A DNA stretch of 64,000 nucleotides from Paenibacillus sp. 598K (GCF_003851045.1 NZ_BFBX01000083.1:1-64000); one strand, 5' to 3'. Counted from the first letter of the stretch, positions 17,353 through 25,834 are shown. The notes: generated from the letters alone by a model not told the origin. A program made the numbers and translations.

Positions 17353-20300
17353 ATGAAGAAGTTGACTGCCCTTCTGCTTGCAATGGCCTTGTTGTTGTCG
17401 GGAGGGCTGATGCCGCTCTCGCCACCTGCTGTAGCCGAGGAGGCTACGCCATTGGCAGCGTGGCCCTCGGATGCGCTGGTCAAGCTGTTCAAGTCGACGC
17501 CCGTGCCAGATCAGCCAGCTGTTGCGCTGGAGCTGATCGCCGCGCGCAACGAATACCGCGCCGGCCAGATCGGCGTACGCTCCTCGCAGGCCCATCATAA
17601 CTTGCAGGTGACGGTTGGCGCATTGAGCGGTCCTGGCGGCGCGCAGATCCCTGCCGAGCAGGTGAGCGCCCGCTTCATCGATACGATCCATCTGCCGCAG
17701 CATACCGATCTGTTGCCAACGGAGGAGCAGGTGCTGGCGCCGGACGGCAGCATGGACTACCCCGACCGCATCACTCATGATTCGGCTCTCGCCGAGCTGC
17801 CAGCTGATACGACCCGTGCGATCTGGGTCAGCGTCTATGTGTCGCGGAGCGCCCCGGCAGGTCTGTATACCGGAACCGCTCAGCTCATCTCCGACGAAGG
17901 CAGCGCCGCCGTACCGGTTCGCGTCCAGGTCTATGGCGTGACCGTGCCTGATACCAAGGATTCGGATTATCGGGTGGACAACTGGTTCTCCTCGGCTGGC
18001 GGCGAGCCTGTCGGACTGGAGGCGCTCCGCTATCAATACGGCATCACGGAGTTTTCGGCCGATTGGTGGACGGTGATGGCGCATTTCGCAGACTATATGA
18101 AGAAGCATCGCAACAACGTCATCTGGGTGGACCCTGTCGGCTACCTGGTGCCGGATGTGCAGATCGATGCCTCCGGCGGCTACGCGTTCGACTGGGGCAA
18201 GTTTGACCAGTTCGTGCAGTTGTTCATCGATGCGGGCGCGATGAAGGAACTGCATGGCTCCAGTCTGATGATGAAGCAGGGCGATCGTTACCAGGTGCGT
18301 ACGATCCAGGAGGTGCAGGGCGAGCCGCAGGCTGTCTACGTACCAGCGCAGTCGAGTGCGGCGGAGCAGTGGCTGGATATCTACCTGCCGGCACTGAAGG
18401 CGCATCTGGCTAGCAAGGGCTGGGATCTGTTGTTCTATCAGAGCGGCGGCGACGAGCCAATCAACGACCAGGATCGCGAGGACAACAACTGGTTCTACGA
18501 CAAGGTGCATACGCTAGCGCCGGGCATTCGCACGCTGGAAGCCAACTTTGTCCCGACCTACGACTTTGAGGACACATTGGATGTCCATGTCGTCAAGCAG
18601 AGCAATTATGACTATGAAGCCGATTATCACAAGATCAGGCAGGACTTCGGCCAGTCGATCTGGCTCTACATCTGCAATTATCCGACCTGGGATTATCTCG
18701 TGCGCAACATCGACGCGCCGCTGGCGAAGACGCTGCTGCCGCACTGGTATACGTTCCAGCATGGCATCGAGGGCTACCTGCACTGGGGCTTTAACTTCTG
18801 GAATTTGAACTCGGCCTCGGGCAATCAGCCGGTCGCCGCCTCAAGCTCCTATGAGGCGGGCGGCTGGTCGACCGCTCATCTGACGGACGGGGTCATCAGT
18901 ACGCTGCCAAGCTCGATGGGCTGGAGCAGCAATGCCTCGACCGGCGTCAATCATACCGAGTGGGTGAGCGTCGACCTGGGACAGAGCACCGAGATTCGCA
19001 AGGTGACGATGTTCCCTCGCGACGACGGCGACAACAGGGGCTATGGATTTCCGGTCGACTTCACGATCGACATCTCCGACGATCAGACGAACTGGACGAC
19101 GGTCGTAACGCAGACTGGACATGCGAAGCCGGGCATCTACGATGAAGCGCCGAGCTTCTCCTTTGCCCCGCAGAGCGCTCGTTATGTTCGCATCCATGCG
19201 ACCGGCCTGCGCGCCAACCCGCACGACGGAGGCGCCTATCGGATGCAGCTGGCAGAGATTGCCGTCTACGGTCTCGACGATGTATTGCAGGAGGCGGATA
19301 CTCCGACCCCAGGCGACCGGTGGATCGCCTATCCGGACCGCGTCAATCTGGGACTGTACGAGTCGATCCGGGGCGAAGCCGAGCTGGAGGGCATCCAGGA
19401 CCGCGAGCTGCTGTCGATGCTGGCCCAGACGCGGCCCGATCTGGCGCACAATATCGCCCAGGCGCTGATCGCCACCGGTACGAGCTACAACAGCGATACT
19501 ACCGCGATCGCGGCGGCGCGGCGGGCGGTGCTGGATAACCTGACGGGCAACGGCGCCAATGAGCTGCTGACGGATGAGCTGGACTCGTTCGATAAGATCT
19601 TCGAACGCAGCTCTGCGCTGGTCATCGACGGCTCGTATGCGGCGACGATCGCGGACGGCGACGCCGGACGTGTCCGCAGAACCTCCGGCACGGAGCAGTA
19701 TATGACGTATCATCGACTCAACATCCAGTCGTTCGCGGCGACCTTGTACTACGAGAGCTCGGCCGAGCTAGCTTTCTATGCTTCGCCGGACAACCGCAGT
19801 TGGACCCGTGTCGAGGCCGCAGTGGCTGAGGATCTACAGACGAACGCGCCATGGCGGCGGATGCGTCTGAGCGCGGACGATGTCCCTTGGGGCACCAACT
19901 ATCTGAAGATCGTCTTCCTGGACACCAATGTGCTGGACTGGGTGCCTCAGCTCGGCAAACTGGAGATCGTCTCCGGCGCGTCCAGCGGGCCGGACGTCCT
20001 TACGGACAGCATGGACAACTTCCGCTGGATGGCATCGCGCAGCGACAATCTGATTGTTGATGGCTCCTATGCCGATGAGATTGCGGATGGGGATGCGGGA
20101 CGCGTCCGTCGCACCGACGGCCAGACGGCTTACTGGGTGTATCAACGCTCGGATATCCACTCCTTGCAGGCGACCTTATATTACGAAGGCACGTATCAGT
20201 TGAACGTCTATGCCTCGCCGGATGGCGCGAGTTGGACGAGCGTGGCGCCGACCGTCCTCTCCACCGAGCCGGCGTCGAGCGGTTATCCGTGGTCCAAGCG

Positions 20301-20415
20301 GATCATCGAAGCATCCGCGCTGCCGGCTGGCACGGCGTATATCAAATTCGAGATTCCGGCATCCGCGACGTCATGGGTTCCGCAGGTTGGGGAAGTTCGC
20401 GTAACATCAAACTAA
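17353..20415 (+). CDS. Secreted DUF4091 (GH123-like) protein with discoidin domain
   Basis: A 1020-residue exported protein. Residues 1-28 form a signal peptide. The region to about 480 resembles the DUF4091/GH123-type barrel, including FYQSGGDEPINDQDREDNNW and the ending IEGYLHWGFNFWN. Residues ~485-650 are an F5/8 type C (CBM32-like) domain. The C-terminus contains two copies of a ~140-residue module, starting near 735 and 880, each with an IDGSYA/VDGSYA..IADGDAGRVRRT core and a FYASPDNRSW or VYASPDGASW segment. It is last in the operon, 20 bases after the rhamnosidase-like gene, with a terminator downstream. It probably acts on extracellular glycans whose products are imported by the same operon. 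Catalytic function is inferred, not shown. Confidence 0.72.
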   Translation: MKKLTALLLAMALLLSGGLMPLSPPAVAEEATPLAAWPSDALVKLFKSTPVPDQPAVALELIAARNEYRAGQIGVRSSQAHHNLQVTVGALSGPGGAQIPAEQVSARFIDTIHLPQHTDLLPTEEQVLAPDGSMDYPDRITHDSALAELPADTTRAIWVSVYVSRSAPAGLYTGTAQLISDEGSAAVPVRVQVYGVTVPDTKDSDYRVDNWFSSAGGEPVGLEALRYQYGITEFSADWWTVMAHFADYMKKHRNNVIWVDPVGYLVPDVQIDASGGYAFDWGKFDQFVQLFIDAGAMKELHGSSLMMKQGDRYQVRTIQEVQGEPQAVYVPAQSSAAEQWLDIYLPALKAHLASKGWDLLFYQSGGDEPINDQDREDNNWFYDKVHTLAPGIRTLEANFVPTYDFEDTLDVHVVKQSNYDYEADYHKIRQDFGQSIWLYICNYPTWDYLVRNIDAPLAKTLLPHWYTFQHGIEGYLHWGFNFWNLNSASGNQPVAASSSYEAGGWSTAHLTDGVISTLPSSMGWSSNASTGVNHTEWVSVDLGQSTEIRKVTMFPRDDGDNRGYGFPVDFTIDISDDQTNWTTVVTQTGHAKPGIYDEAPSFSFAPQSARYVRIHATGLRANPHDGGAYRMQLAEIAVYGLDDVLQEADTPTPGDRWIAYPDRVNLGLYESIRGEAELEGIQDRELLSMLAQTRPDLAHNIAQALIATGTSYNSDTTAIAAARRAVLDNLTGNGANELLTDELDSFDKIFERSSALVIDGSYAATIADGDAGRVRRTSGTEQYMTYHRLNIQSFAATLYYESSAELAFYASPDNRSWTRVEAAVAEDLQTNAPWRRMRLSADDVPWGTNYLKIVFLDTNVLDWVPQLGKLEIVSGASSGPDVLTDSMDNFRWMASRSDNLIVDGSYADEIADGDAGRVRRTDGQTAYWVYQRSDIHSLQATLYYEGTYQLNVYASPDGASWTSVAPTVLSTEPASSGYPWSKRIIEASALPAGTAYIKFEIPASATSWVPQVGEVRVTSN

Positions 20416-20434
20416 AATAGGGATCTGTAGGAGA

Positions 20435-20473
20435 GCCTGTCACCTTTTGTGGGTGGCGGGCGCTTCTATTTTT
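20435..20473 (+). terminator. Rho-independent terminator after the DUF4091 gene
   Basis: GCCTGTCACC pairs with GGTGGCGGGC (10 bp, two wobbles), followed by CTATTTTT. Confidence 0.8.
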
Positions 20474-20497
20474 GACTAAGACTTTTTACATAATTCT

Positions 20498-20505
20498 GGT
20501 ATAAT
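20498..20505 (+). promoter_or_regulatory. Extended -10 promoter
   Basis: GGTATAAT preceded by CT forms TGn-TATAAT, 37 bases upstream of the small gene at 20542. The eleven bases before and in this box match those at 8696-8706. Confidence 0.55.
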
Positions 20506-20541
20506 AGGGAGACTTCATCGTTTGTGTCGGAGGGCTTTCCA

Positions 20542-20856
20542 ATGAAAAAGATAGCCATGGTAGACCTCTACTTTTTAACGGGTGCAGAAGGCGGGCAAGA
20601 GCAACTGGTGAAAGACAACTTTTCTACGCCCATTGTATTTCGGCATGACCCGGAACAGAAACATGGATTGTGGAGCGCAGTGGTCGAAATGATCAAGCTT
20701 CCGAATACATATAGAACAGCTAGAGCAAAACTCTATTTTTTGTTTCATGACAGCCCTGAAGCGCCTAATCATCTGCTAGAGGTTGGCGGCGAGTTTGAGC
20801 TGATTACGAATAAAAAAATAGCAAGCGGAAAGATCCTTACCGTGAACTATGAGTAG
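20542..20856 (+). CDS. Small hypothetical protein, possibly EF-Tu domain III-like
   Basis: A 104-residue soluble protein that I do not firmly recognise. The C-terminal half (LYFLFHDSPEAPNHLLEVGG, then FELITNKKIASGKILTV) resembles the last beta-barrel domain of EF-Tu-like proteins, where a similar FELREGxxxVGxGxI pattern occurs; this is a weak resemblance. The ATG at 20542 has GGAGGG at a suitable distance and a good promoter upstream. An upstream in-frame start at 20524 lacks a ribosome site. It stands alone between a terminator and a GNAT gene. The coding sequence is visibly more AT-rich than the sugar operons on its left. Confidence 0.7.
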   Translation: MKKIAMVDLYFLTGAEGGQEQLVKDNFSTPIVFRHDPEQKHGLWSAVVEMIKLPNTYRTARAKLYFLFHDSPEAPNHLLEVGGEFELITNKKIASGKILTVNYE

Positions 20857-20928
20857 CTGGTAAGAGTTAGTTAGGCCAGAATTAAAAGCGAACTTCCAAA
20901 GAGGAACGGCATCGGGGGCGATTCAATC

Positions 20929-21372
20929 ATGATTATTCGCGAATGTAACGAAACTGACCTCGCCCAGGTTGTCAGCTTGTCTGAACAGTGGGCGAAGGAG
21001 GGCCTTACGCTAGGCTATGAGAATGTATCCTGGTCGGTAGAGAAGTTACGTCACCGGCTGAACGGCTACTTCTTTGTAGCGGAAGCGGACCAGAAGATGA
21101 TAGGGTATACCTTCGGAGAGATCCGAATCGGTCAGGCCCAGCCTGTCATTGCTCAAGAGGAGCGGTATATAGATGTTTTTGAAGTTTACGTCGAATCGAG
21201 CTATCGCTCGCAGGGCGTAGGGCAGCAATTAGTCGAGTATTTGCAATCGAGAGGCGAAGCGGACGGCGTGACAAGAATGCTGGTCGGGTCGTCAAACCGC
21301 AATTGGTCAGACACGGTTCGCTTCTACGAGAAACAAGGGTTCAACATGTGGTATGTGCAAATGTACAAGTAA
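20929..21372 (+). CDS. GNAT-family N-acetyltransferase
   Basis: A 147-residue acetyltransferase. The acetyl-CoA-binding motif A is seen as VESSYRSQGVGQQLVEYLQS near residues 85-104 (R-x-x-G-x-G/A pattern). The C-terminal FYEKQGFNMWYVQMYK is the usual motif B. GGGGGCG precedes the ATG. The substrate is unknown. It lies in a run of small accessory genes, each with its own ribosome site. Confidence 0.88.
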   Translation: MIIRECNETDLAQVVSLSEQWAKEGLTLGYENVSWSVEKLRHRLNGYFFVAEADQKMIGYTFGEIRIGQAQPVIAQEERYIDVFEVYVESSYRSQGVGQQLVEYLQSRGEADGVTRMLVGSSNRNWSDTVRFYEKQGFNMWYVQMYK

Positions 21373-21406
21373 CGACAATTCCATAATCGAGCATGGGAGG
21401 TGAAGC

Positions 21407-21871
21407 ATGGCTCATATCCGTGTGAGAGCGTGTGCGCTAATTATCGAGAACGATGCGATACTTTTGGTGGAGTTCGACGACGAGACGACTGGCCTTCATT
21501 ACAATCTGCCCGCAGGCGGAGCGGAGCCAGGCGAGTCGATCATCGAAGCGGTCAAGCGCGAGGCTCACGAGGAAGCGAATATCGAGGTGGATGTCGGGCC
21601 GTTGGCCTTCATGTACGAGTATGCGCCTCATGCCAATGCTTATATCTACGGCGAGGGACATAGCTTGAGCTTGATGTTCGAGTGCAAGATTACCCGAGGC
21701 GTGCCCGCCCTCCCGGCTAGGCCGGACCCCAATCAAACCGGAGTCAAGTGGATCGACATCGACAGGCTGGATGAGATCGTCCTTTTCCCCAACATCAAAG
21801 AACAGATCAGAGACTATATGGACCATCGAAGATGCATCGAGTTGATCGAGGAACATCAGTTGGCGAAGTGA
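21407..21871 (+). CDS. Nudix hydrolase
   Basis: A 154-residue protein with a Nudix box at about residues 37-59 (GGAEPGESIIEAVKREAHEE), in which the REx2EE core is intact and Asn replaces the final Gly. This fold hydrolyses nucleoside diphosphate derivatives with divalent metal. GGGAGGTGAAGC precedes the ATG. A long acidic region and WIDIDRLDEIVLFP follow, typical of house-cleaning Nudix enzymes. The substrate is unknown. Confidence 0.88.
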   Translation: MAHIRVRACALIIENDAILLVEFDDETTGLHYNLPAGGAEPGESIIEAVKREAHEEANIEVDVGPLAFMYEYAPHANAYIYGEGHSLSLMFECKITRGVPALPARPDPNQTGVKWIDIDRLDEIVLFPNIKEQIRDYMDHRRCIELIEEHQLAK

Positions 21872-21899
21872 AAAAGATTAATTGATAAGGAGTGCGAGC

Positions 21900-22295
21900 A
21901 TGATGGACAAATATTCAAAGTCCGCACTTAACGCGGTAAGGTACATGCAATCTAACAGAACTGAAAGCCCCGTAGAAGCTTGGTACATCGCTACGGGCGA
22001 GCAATTTGGCGAAGGTAGCTGGGGACAGGCAAAGGGATGTCCGCGAACAGCATTCTTGGGCATATGCGAGGAGGGGCTGGTCAAGGGAGTAAAGCCGGGT
22101 CGGTACAATAAAAGACCCCATTCCTTGAACAAGCAATATGCGTTGCATGCGATTGCGCTCTTCAAACAGGATGCATCCAACATTCAAAGATCGAATAAAG
22201 AGTTATGGAGCCTTGTTACGCGCGGGAAAAATATTCAGTCCAATTATCAAGTCGAAATGGTTAAAGCACTATGGGCAGAAAACTTGATTGTATAA
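21900..22295 (+). CDS. DUF6979-family protein
   Basis: A 131-residue protein of unknown function. The pattern SPVEAWYIATGEQFGEG, then KGCPRTAFLGICEEGLVKGV and a C-terminal MVKALWAENLIV matches my recollection of the DUF6979 family, found in Firmicutes. AAGGAG lies seven bases before the first of two adjacent ATGs (21900, 21903). No signal peptide or membrane segment. Its DNA is less GC-rich than the flanking sugar operons. Confidence 0.72.
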   Translation: MMDKYSKSALNAVRYMQSNRTESPVEAWYIATGEQFGEGSWGQAKGCPRTAFLGICEEGLVKGVKPGRYNKRPHSLNKQYALHAIALFKQDASNIQRSNKELWSLVTRGKNIQSNYQVEMVKALWAENLIV

Positions 22296-22319
22296 AAGAA
22301 GATTAAGGGTCGATCACAT

Positions 22320-22676
22320 ATGGTAATCATTTGGATTGTGTTCGGGGGAGTTTTGCTATTGTCACTAGCAAGCTTCTATGAGGGTATAAAGAACAGAGCG
22401 CGATTCAGATGGTCAGAACGAGTGAAGTACTATCTGGGTGGTCTGCTTTTATCACTCGTCTACGTGTGCTTTTTTATCTTTTCATCGAAGCAACTGGAAC
22501 TGGGATGGGTCTTCGTTACTGCGTTTGCGATTGCGGTTGTGTTTGGGAGCGTGTTTTATTACGTCCATGGCGAAGGCCTAAAAAATCTGTTAAAGATCAA
22601 GTTCAGATTCATGAAATATTTGTTAGTGATCTTCATCCTTCTATTCCTGACCCTGATTTTTGGCAATTCAGGATGA
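22320..22676 (+). CDS. Small membrane protein, unknown function
   Basis: A 118-residue protein with about four hydrophobic segments: near the N-terminus (IWIVFGGVLLLSLASF), around residues 38-55 and 58-80, and at the C-terminus (YLLVIFILLFLTLIFG). Short basic loops separate them. A weak AAGGG ribosome site precedes the ATG. I recognise no family. The gene is AT-rich compared with the rest of the window. Confidence 0.65.
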   Translation: MVIIWIVFGGVLLLSLASFYEGIKNRARFRWSERVKYYLGGLLLSLVYVCFFIFSSKQLELGWVFVTAFAIAVVFGSVFYYVHGEGLKNLLKIKFRFMKYLLVIFILLFLTLIFGNSG

Positions 22677-22712
22677 TCTTTCGTTATTCATACTTGAGAG
22701 GAGTGATGTGAT

Positions 22713-22763
22713 ATGCATACAAAAAACGGATGTCTAGCGGTTGAAACGGTGAGCCTAAAATAA
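22713..22763 (+). CDS. Possible 16-codon leader ORF
   Basis: An ATG preceded by GAGAGGAGTGATG opens a 16-codon frame ending in TAA just before the hairpin at 22766. It is too short to identify. It could be a leader peptide for the acetyltransferase at 22812 or chance. Confidence 0.25.
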   Translation: MHTKNGCLAVETVSLK

Positions 22764-22765
22764 AC

Positions 22766-22795
22766 TCGTGGAGAACCACCCGGGTTGCTCCACGA
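22766..22795 (+). other. Stem-loop upstream of the second GNAT gene
   Basis: TCGTGGAG pairs with CTCCACGA and AACC with GGTT inside, leaving a 5-base loop and one bulge. No T-run follows. The GGGAGGA ribosome site of the next gene starts four bases later, so the hairpin could affect its translation. Confidence 0.55.
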
Positions 22796-22811
22796 CATGG
22801 GAGGAATCCAG

Positions 22812-23252
22812 ATGATTCGTGTAGGAAAGGTAGACGGGAGTAACTGGGAAGCATGTGCGCAACTGAAGGTAAGCGCGGAACAGGAGCGGCACATCGCTAG
22901 TAATTTGTATTCGATCGCCGAGGTTCAATTTCTTCCGGGATTCGAAGTCCGGGCGCTATATCATGGAGATACCTTGGTTGGTTTTGCGATGTACGGGCTT
23001 GATCCCGATGATCGCAACTACTGGATCTATCGCTTTATGATCGATGAACGTTATCAGAGCCGGGGATACGGCAAGCAGGCGATGGCACAGATCATCCAGG
23101 AGATCGAGAGAAAGCCGGATCGTACGGACGTCCTTAAGCTTGGCTACCACCCGGATAACGAGACGGCGCGTCGGTTTTATGCTAGCGTAGGTTTTGTAGA
23201 AACAGGTCCGTCGTCCTGGGGCGAGGTGCTGGCGGAGTATCGGTTCAACTAG
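22812..23252 (+). CDS. GNAT N-acetyltransferase, spermidine/diamine type (BltD-like)
   Basis: A 146-residue enzyme. The segments GFAMYGLDPDDRNYWIYRFM and DERYQSRGYGKQAMAQII closely resemble Bacillus diamine/spermidine acetyltransferases (BltD group), with motif A R-x-x-G-Y-G-K. The C-terminus has PDNETARRFYASVGFVETG. An upstream ATG at 22785 is in frame, but GGGAGGA at 22799-22805 points to 22812. It probably acetylates a polyamine or a related amine; specificity is inferred from resemblance. Confidence 0.83.
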   Translation: MIRVGKVDGSNWEACAQLKVSAEQERHIASNLYSIAEVQFLPGFEVRALYHGDTLVGFAMYGLDPDDRNYWIYRFMIDERYQSRGYGKQAMAQIIQEIERKPDRTDVLKLGYHPDNETARRFYASVGFVETGPSSWGEVLAEYRFN

Positions 23253-23292
23253 GGACGGACGCAAGCTCTGTCATTACGCATTCTCCCTTCAA

Positions 23293-23325
23293 GCAAACCG
23301 TCTCTCCTATCGAGGGGCGGTTTTT
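23293..23325 (+). terminator. Rho-independent terminator after the second GNAT gene
   Basis: AAACCG and CGGTTT close a stem with a partly paired interior (CTC..GAG), followed by a run of five T. Confidence 0.75.
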
Positions 23326-23430
23326 GCTAATCGTAGAGCATCAGTATGAAGCGATACATTACAAACCGGGAGGCCATAGAGTTCTTAGCGCTATTAGGGA
23401 CTGTGACGCACAATTTAATGTAATCTTTAG

Positions 23431-23459
23431 TTAAAGCTTGTTACACATAATGGTACAAT
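23431..23459 (+). promoter_or_regulatory. Promoter upstream of the decayed hydrolase
   Basis: TTAAAG, 17 bases, then TACAAT with a TGn extension. It is immediately followed by the hydrolase remnant and may now drive the DinB gene at 23703. Confidence 0.45.
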
Positions 23460-23468
23460 GACTCCAAG

Positions 23469-23669
23469 CTCGCGGAGGCGCAGCACCGCAGTCTACACAT
23501 TCAAGGTAGACATGCTCCCGTCTGCACCCAGCAACAACAGAACGACTTTGCCCGATTCGCTGTGAATGGAGACATCGTTCACTTCGAACACAGCGGGCAT
23601 ATGCCACGAGCAGAAGAGCCGGTCAGGTATACAGATACGGTAGTAGCTTTTCTGGTCGGGGATCATTGA
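23469..23669 (+). pseudogene. C-terminal remnant of an alpha/beta hydrolase
   Basis: An open frame of about 66 codons without a start codon or ribosome site. It encodes IQGRHAPVCTQQQNDFARF followed by VHFEHSGHMPRAEEP and ends TVVAFLVGDH. This is the C-terminus of a prolyl-aminopeptidase-like alpha/beta hydrolase. The family normally has GRxDPVC with a catalytic Asp; here that Asp is Ala. The catalytic His (SGHMPR) remains. The nucleophile half is missing entirely, and a promoter-like sequence abuts the fragment, so an internal deletion probably removed the 5' part. The flanks contain no other gene. Confidence 0.75.
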
Positions 23670-23702
23670 TTCCCTAATTCAACCAAACCGGAGGTTATGC
23701 AT

Positions 23703-24155
23703 ATGAAAAAGGAAAAAAAGCTCGCCGAGTTTCAAGACTGGCTCCAATTCCTGACGCGCATCGAGGACCTGGATTGGTCCAAGCCCTTGGAGGAAGGCAA
23801 ATGGAACCTCCATGAGGTGGTCAGCCATATGTATGGATGGGATGAATACTTCCTGGAGGCGGCGATCCTGCCCATCTCCGCAGATCGTCCGTTGACGCTT
23901 CAGCATCTGGACTTCGATAGCTTCAACGCCCAGGCTGTAGCTAAGGGGCGAGCGATGACGAAGGAGGAGCTGATCCAGCGGACTCGACAAGTCAGACTGG
24001 CGATCATCGAGGAGATTCGCAGTCACGATGCGGACAAGTTCGATCGGGAATACACCGATGCCGAGGGCAAGCCCTTCGCTGTCGCCGTATACCTCAAAGA
24101 CTTCCTCTGGCACGACCGTCATCATATGAAGCAGATCGAGAAGCAAGCGCTTTAG
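23703..24155 (+). CDS. DinB-superfamily (ClbS/DfsB-like) protein
   Basis: A 150-residue four-helix-bundle protein with metal-ligand candidate histidines in LHEVVSHMYGWDEYF (near residue 40) and LWHDRHHMKQIEKQ at the C-terminus, the usual DinB arrangement. GGAGG lies two bases before an ATG at 23697 and eight before an ATG at 23703; the second has normal spacing. Family members include thiol transferases and self-protection proteins; the exact role here is unknown. The next Nudix gene starts 13 bases after its stop. Confidence 0.8.
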   Translation: MKKEKKLAEFQDWLQFLTRIEDLDWSKPLEEGKWNLHEVVSHMYGWDEYFLEAAILPISADRPLTLQHLDFDSFNAQAVAKGRAMTKEELIQRTRQVRLAIIEEIRSHDADKFDREYTDAEGKPFAVAVYLKDFLWHDRHHMKQIEKQAL

Positions 24156-24168
24156 GGAGGGCCAGCCC

Positions 24169-24651
24169 GTGAACATGCCTTTGCATATCGTAGCGGTTGG
24201 CGGCATTGTAGAAAATCCTGAGGGGGAGATCCTGCTCGTACAGGATCACAGAGGCGGCTGGGTGTTTCCCGGTGGCCAGGTGGAGAACGGGGAGAGCCTG
24301 ATCGAGGCGCTGGTCCGCGAGGTGCTCGAGGAGAGCGGGATCGAGATCGAGGTGTCCTGCCTGATCGGCGTCTACTCCAACACCTCCTCCTACGCAGGAC
24401 ATAGCGGCGTCGCGCACATCCCGACCAAGGTTATCCTTGATTATCTGTGTCGTCCGGTCGGCGGGAGGCTGGGCATCTCGGACGAGACTTCGGCGAGCGA
24501 GTGGGTGCATCGGGAGCAGGTGCTCGAGCGGATCACTGCGCCAGCGATCCGTACGCGGTACCAGGCTTATCTCGACGGGGACGATCAAGTGACGTATATG
24601 GCGTATACGACCAAGCCCGACTTCCGTATCGAGATGCAGCGCAGCATCTGA
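24169..24651 (+). CDS. Nudix hydrolase
   Basis: A 160-residue protein with a canonical Nudix box at about residues 34-56 (GGQVENGESLIEALVREVLE followed by ESG). The start is a GTG with GGGAGG eight bases upstream; the ATG two codons on is the alternative. WVFPGGQVENGES suggests an ADP-ribose or nucleotide-sugar type pocket, but the substrate cannot be read from sequence. Probably co-transcribed with the DinB gene. Confidence 0.87.
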   Translation: MNMPLHIVAVGGIVENPEGEILLVQDHRGGWVFPGGQVENGESLIEALVREVLEESGIEIEVSCLIGVYSNTSSYAGHSGVAHIPTKVILDYLCRPVGGRLGISDETSASEWVHREQVLERITAPAIRTRYQAYLDGDDQVTYMAYTTKPDFRIEMQRSI

Positions 24652-24672
24652 TCAACTAACTCATCTGATGAA

Positions 24673-24897
24673 ATGGAGGGCGCGCGATGCCAAGACAGAT
24701 TACATACTACGCATCATTTTCATACCTGGATGGTACCGCGATATGAGTGGATGAAGTCCTTCGGTCATTCGGTCGAGTCGTTGCGTCCTGCACTCTTGCA
24801 TGCCCGACATCACATGAACGACGATAACCAGATGGCAAGCGTCCTGAGCGGCATCGAGGCATTGCGAGCAGGGATGCAAGGGTTCCGGGTCAACTAA
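24673..24897 (+). CDS. Uncertain small ORF, possibly a damaged gene
   Basis: A 74-codon frame with codon use like its neighbours from about 24720 on (YEWMKSFGHSVESLRPALLH). The best ribosome site (ATGGAGG) serves a different frame starting at 24687, which stops after 19 codons within the same stretch. The pattern fits a short gene broken by a frameshift or an internal deletion. I do not recognise the family. Confidence 0.3.
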   Translation: MEGARCQDRLHTTHHFHTWMVPRYEWMKSFGHSVESLRPALLHARHHMNDDNQMASVLSGIEALRAGMQGFRVN

Positions 24898-24914
24898 AGA
24901 GAGAGGGGTATACG

Positions 24915-25817
24915 ATGAACAGCCAGAAGGTATTGCACTACAACGCATTTTCGACAGAGCAGACGAAAGGAAATCCGGCGGGCGTTGTCCTGGAGGCAGA
25001 TGCGATTGACGAGGCGAAGATGCAGGCGATAGCCAAAGCGGTTGGCTTCAATGAGACGGTTTTTGTGGTGCAATCGGACAAAGCCGACTACAGGCTGCGC
25101 TACTTTACGCCCGGCCATGAGATCAATCTATGCGGCCATGCGACGGTAGCTGCGACGTATGCGCTCAAAACAACCGGTCGGATCAACGCCGACACGAATG
25201 AGATTGTCATCGAGACCAATGTCGGCGTTTTGCCGGTTTCCTTTGAGACGAAGGACGGCGAGCTGGTCGTGACGATGAGGCAGGACCGGCCGCAATTCCT
25301 CCCGTTCCACGGGTCGGTGGCCAAGCTGGCGCAAAGTATGGGCATTGCCACGGACGAGGTAGACGACAGGCTGCCTGTCGTCTACGGGAGCACTGGCACC
25401 TGGACGCTGCTAGTGCCGATCCGCTCCGCCGAGACGCTCGGGCGGATGCAGTCCGTCAATCAGGACTTCCCGGACATCCTCGCCGAGAATCCGAGGTCCT
25501 CGGTCCATCCCTTCGTCATCGACGAACGGCCGCAGGAGCTGCGGATGCAGGCAAGGCATTTCTCCTCCCCGTATTCGGGCACGATCGAGGATGCGGTAAC
25601 CGGCACCGCCTCAGGCGTCATGGGCGCCTACTACTTGACCTATCTCCACCCGGATCGTCAGCAGGTCGAGTTCGTCGTAGAGCAGGGCAAGGAGCTGGGC
25701 CGGGAGGGCAAAGTCTATGTCCGTGTCGACCGGCAGCCCGACGGGCTGGAGGTCCATATCTCGGGTACCGGTGTGTTTGTAGAGGAGTTTGAAGTAGCAT
25801 ATCGCATAGCCAAGTAA
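24915..25817 (+). CDS. PhzF-family isomerase/epimerase
   Basis: A 300-residue protein of the PhzF (diaminopimelate epimerase-like) superfamily. Landmarks are FSTEQTKGNPAGVV, the FNETVFV motif with the conserved Glu around residue 47, and RYFTPGHEINLCGHATVAA. The C-terminal half shows the expected pseudo-repeat with GTASGVMGAYYL. GAGAGGGG precedes the ATG. Outside phenazine clusters these proteins act on unknown small metabolites; no phenazine genes are present here. Confidence 0.9.
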   Translation: MNSQKVLHYNAFSTEQTKGNPAGVVLEADAIDEAKMQAIAKAVGFNETVFVVQSDKADYRLRYFTPGHEINLCGHATVAATYALKTTGRINADTNEIVIETNVGVLPVSFETKDGELVVTMRQDRPQFLPFHGSVAKLAQSMGIATDEVDDRLPVVYGSTGTWTLLVPIRSAETLGRMQSVNQDFPDILAENPRSSVHPFVIDERPQELRMQARHFSSPYSGTIEDAVTGTASGVMGAYYLTYLHPDRQQVEFVVEQGKELGREGKVYVRVDRQPDGLEVHISGTGVFVEEFEVAYRIAK

Positions 25818-25834
25818 ATGGAGGATTCAATTTC

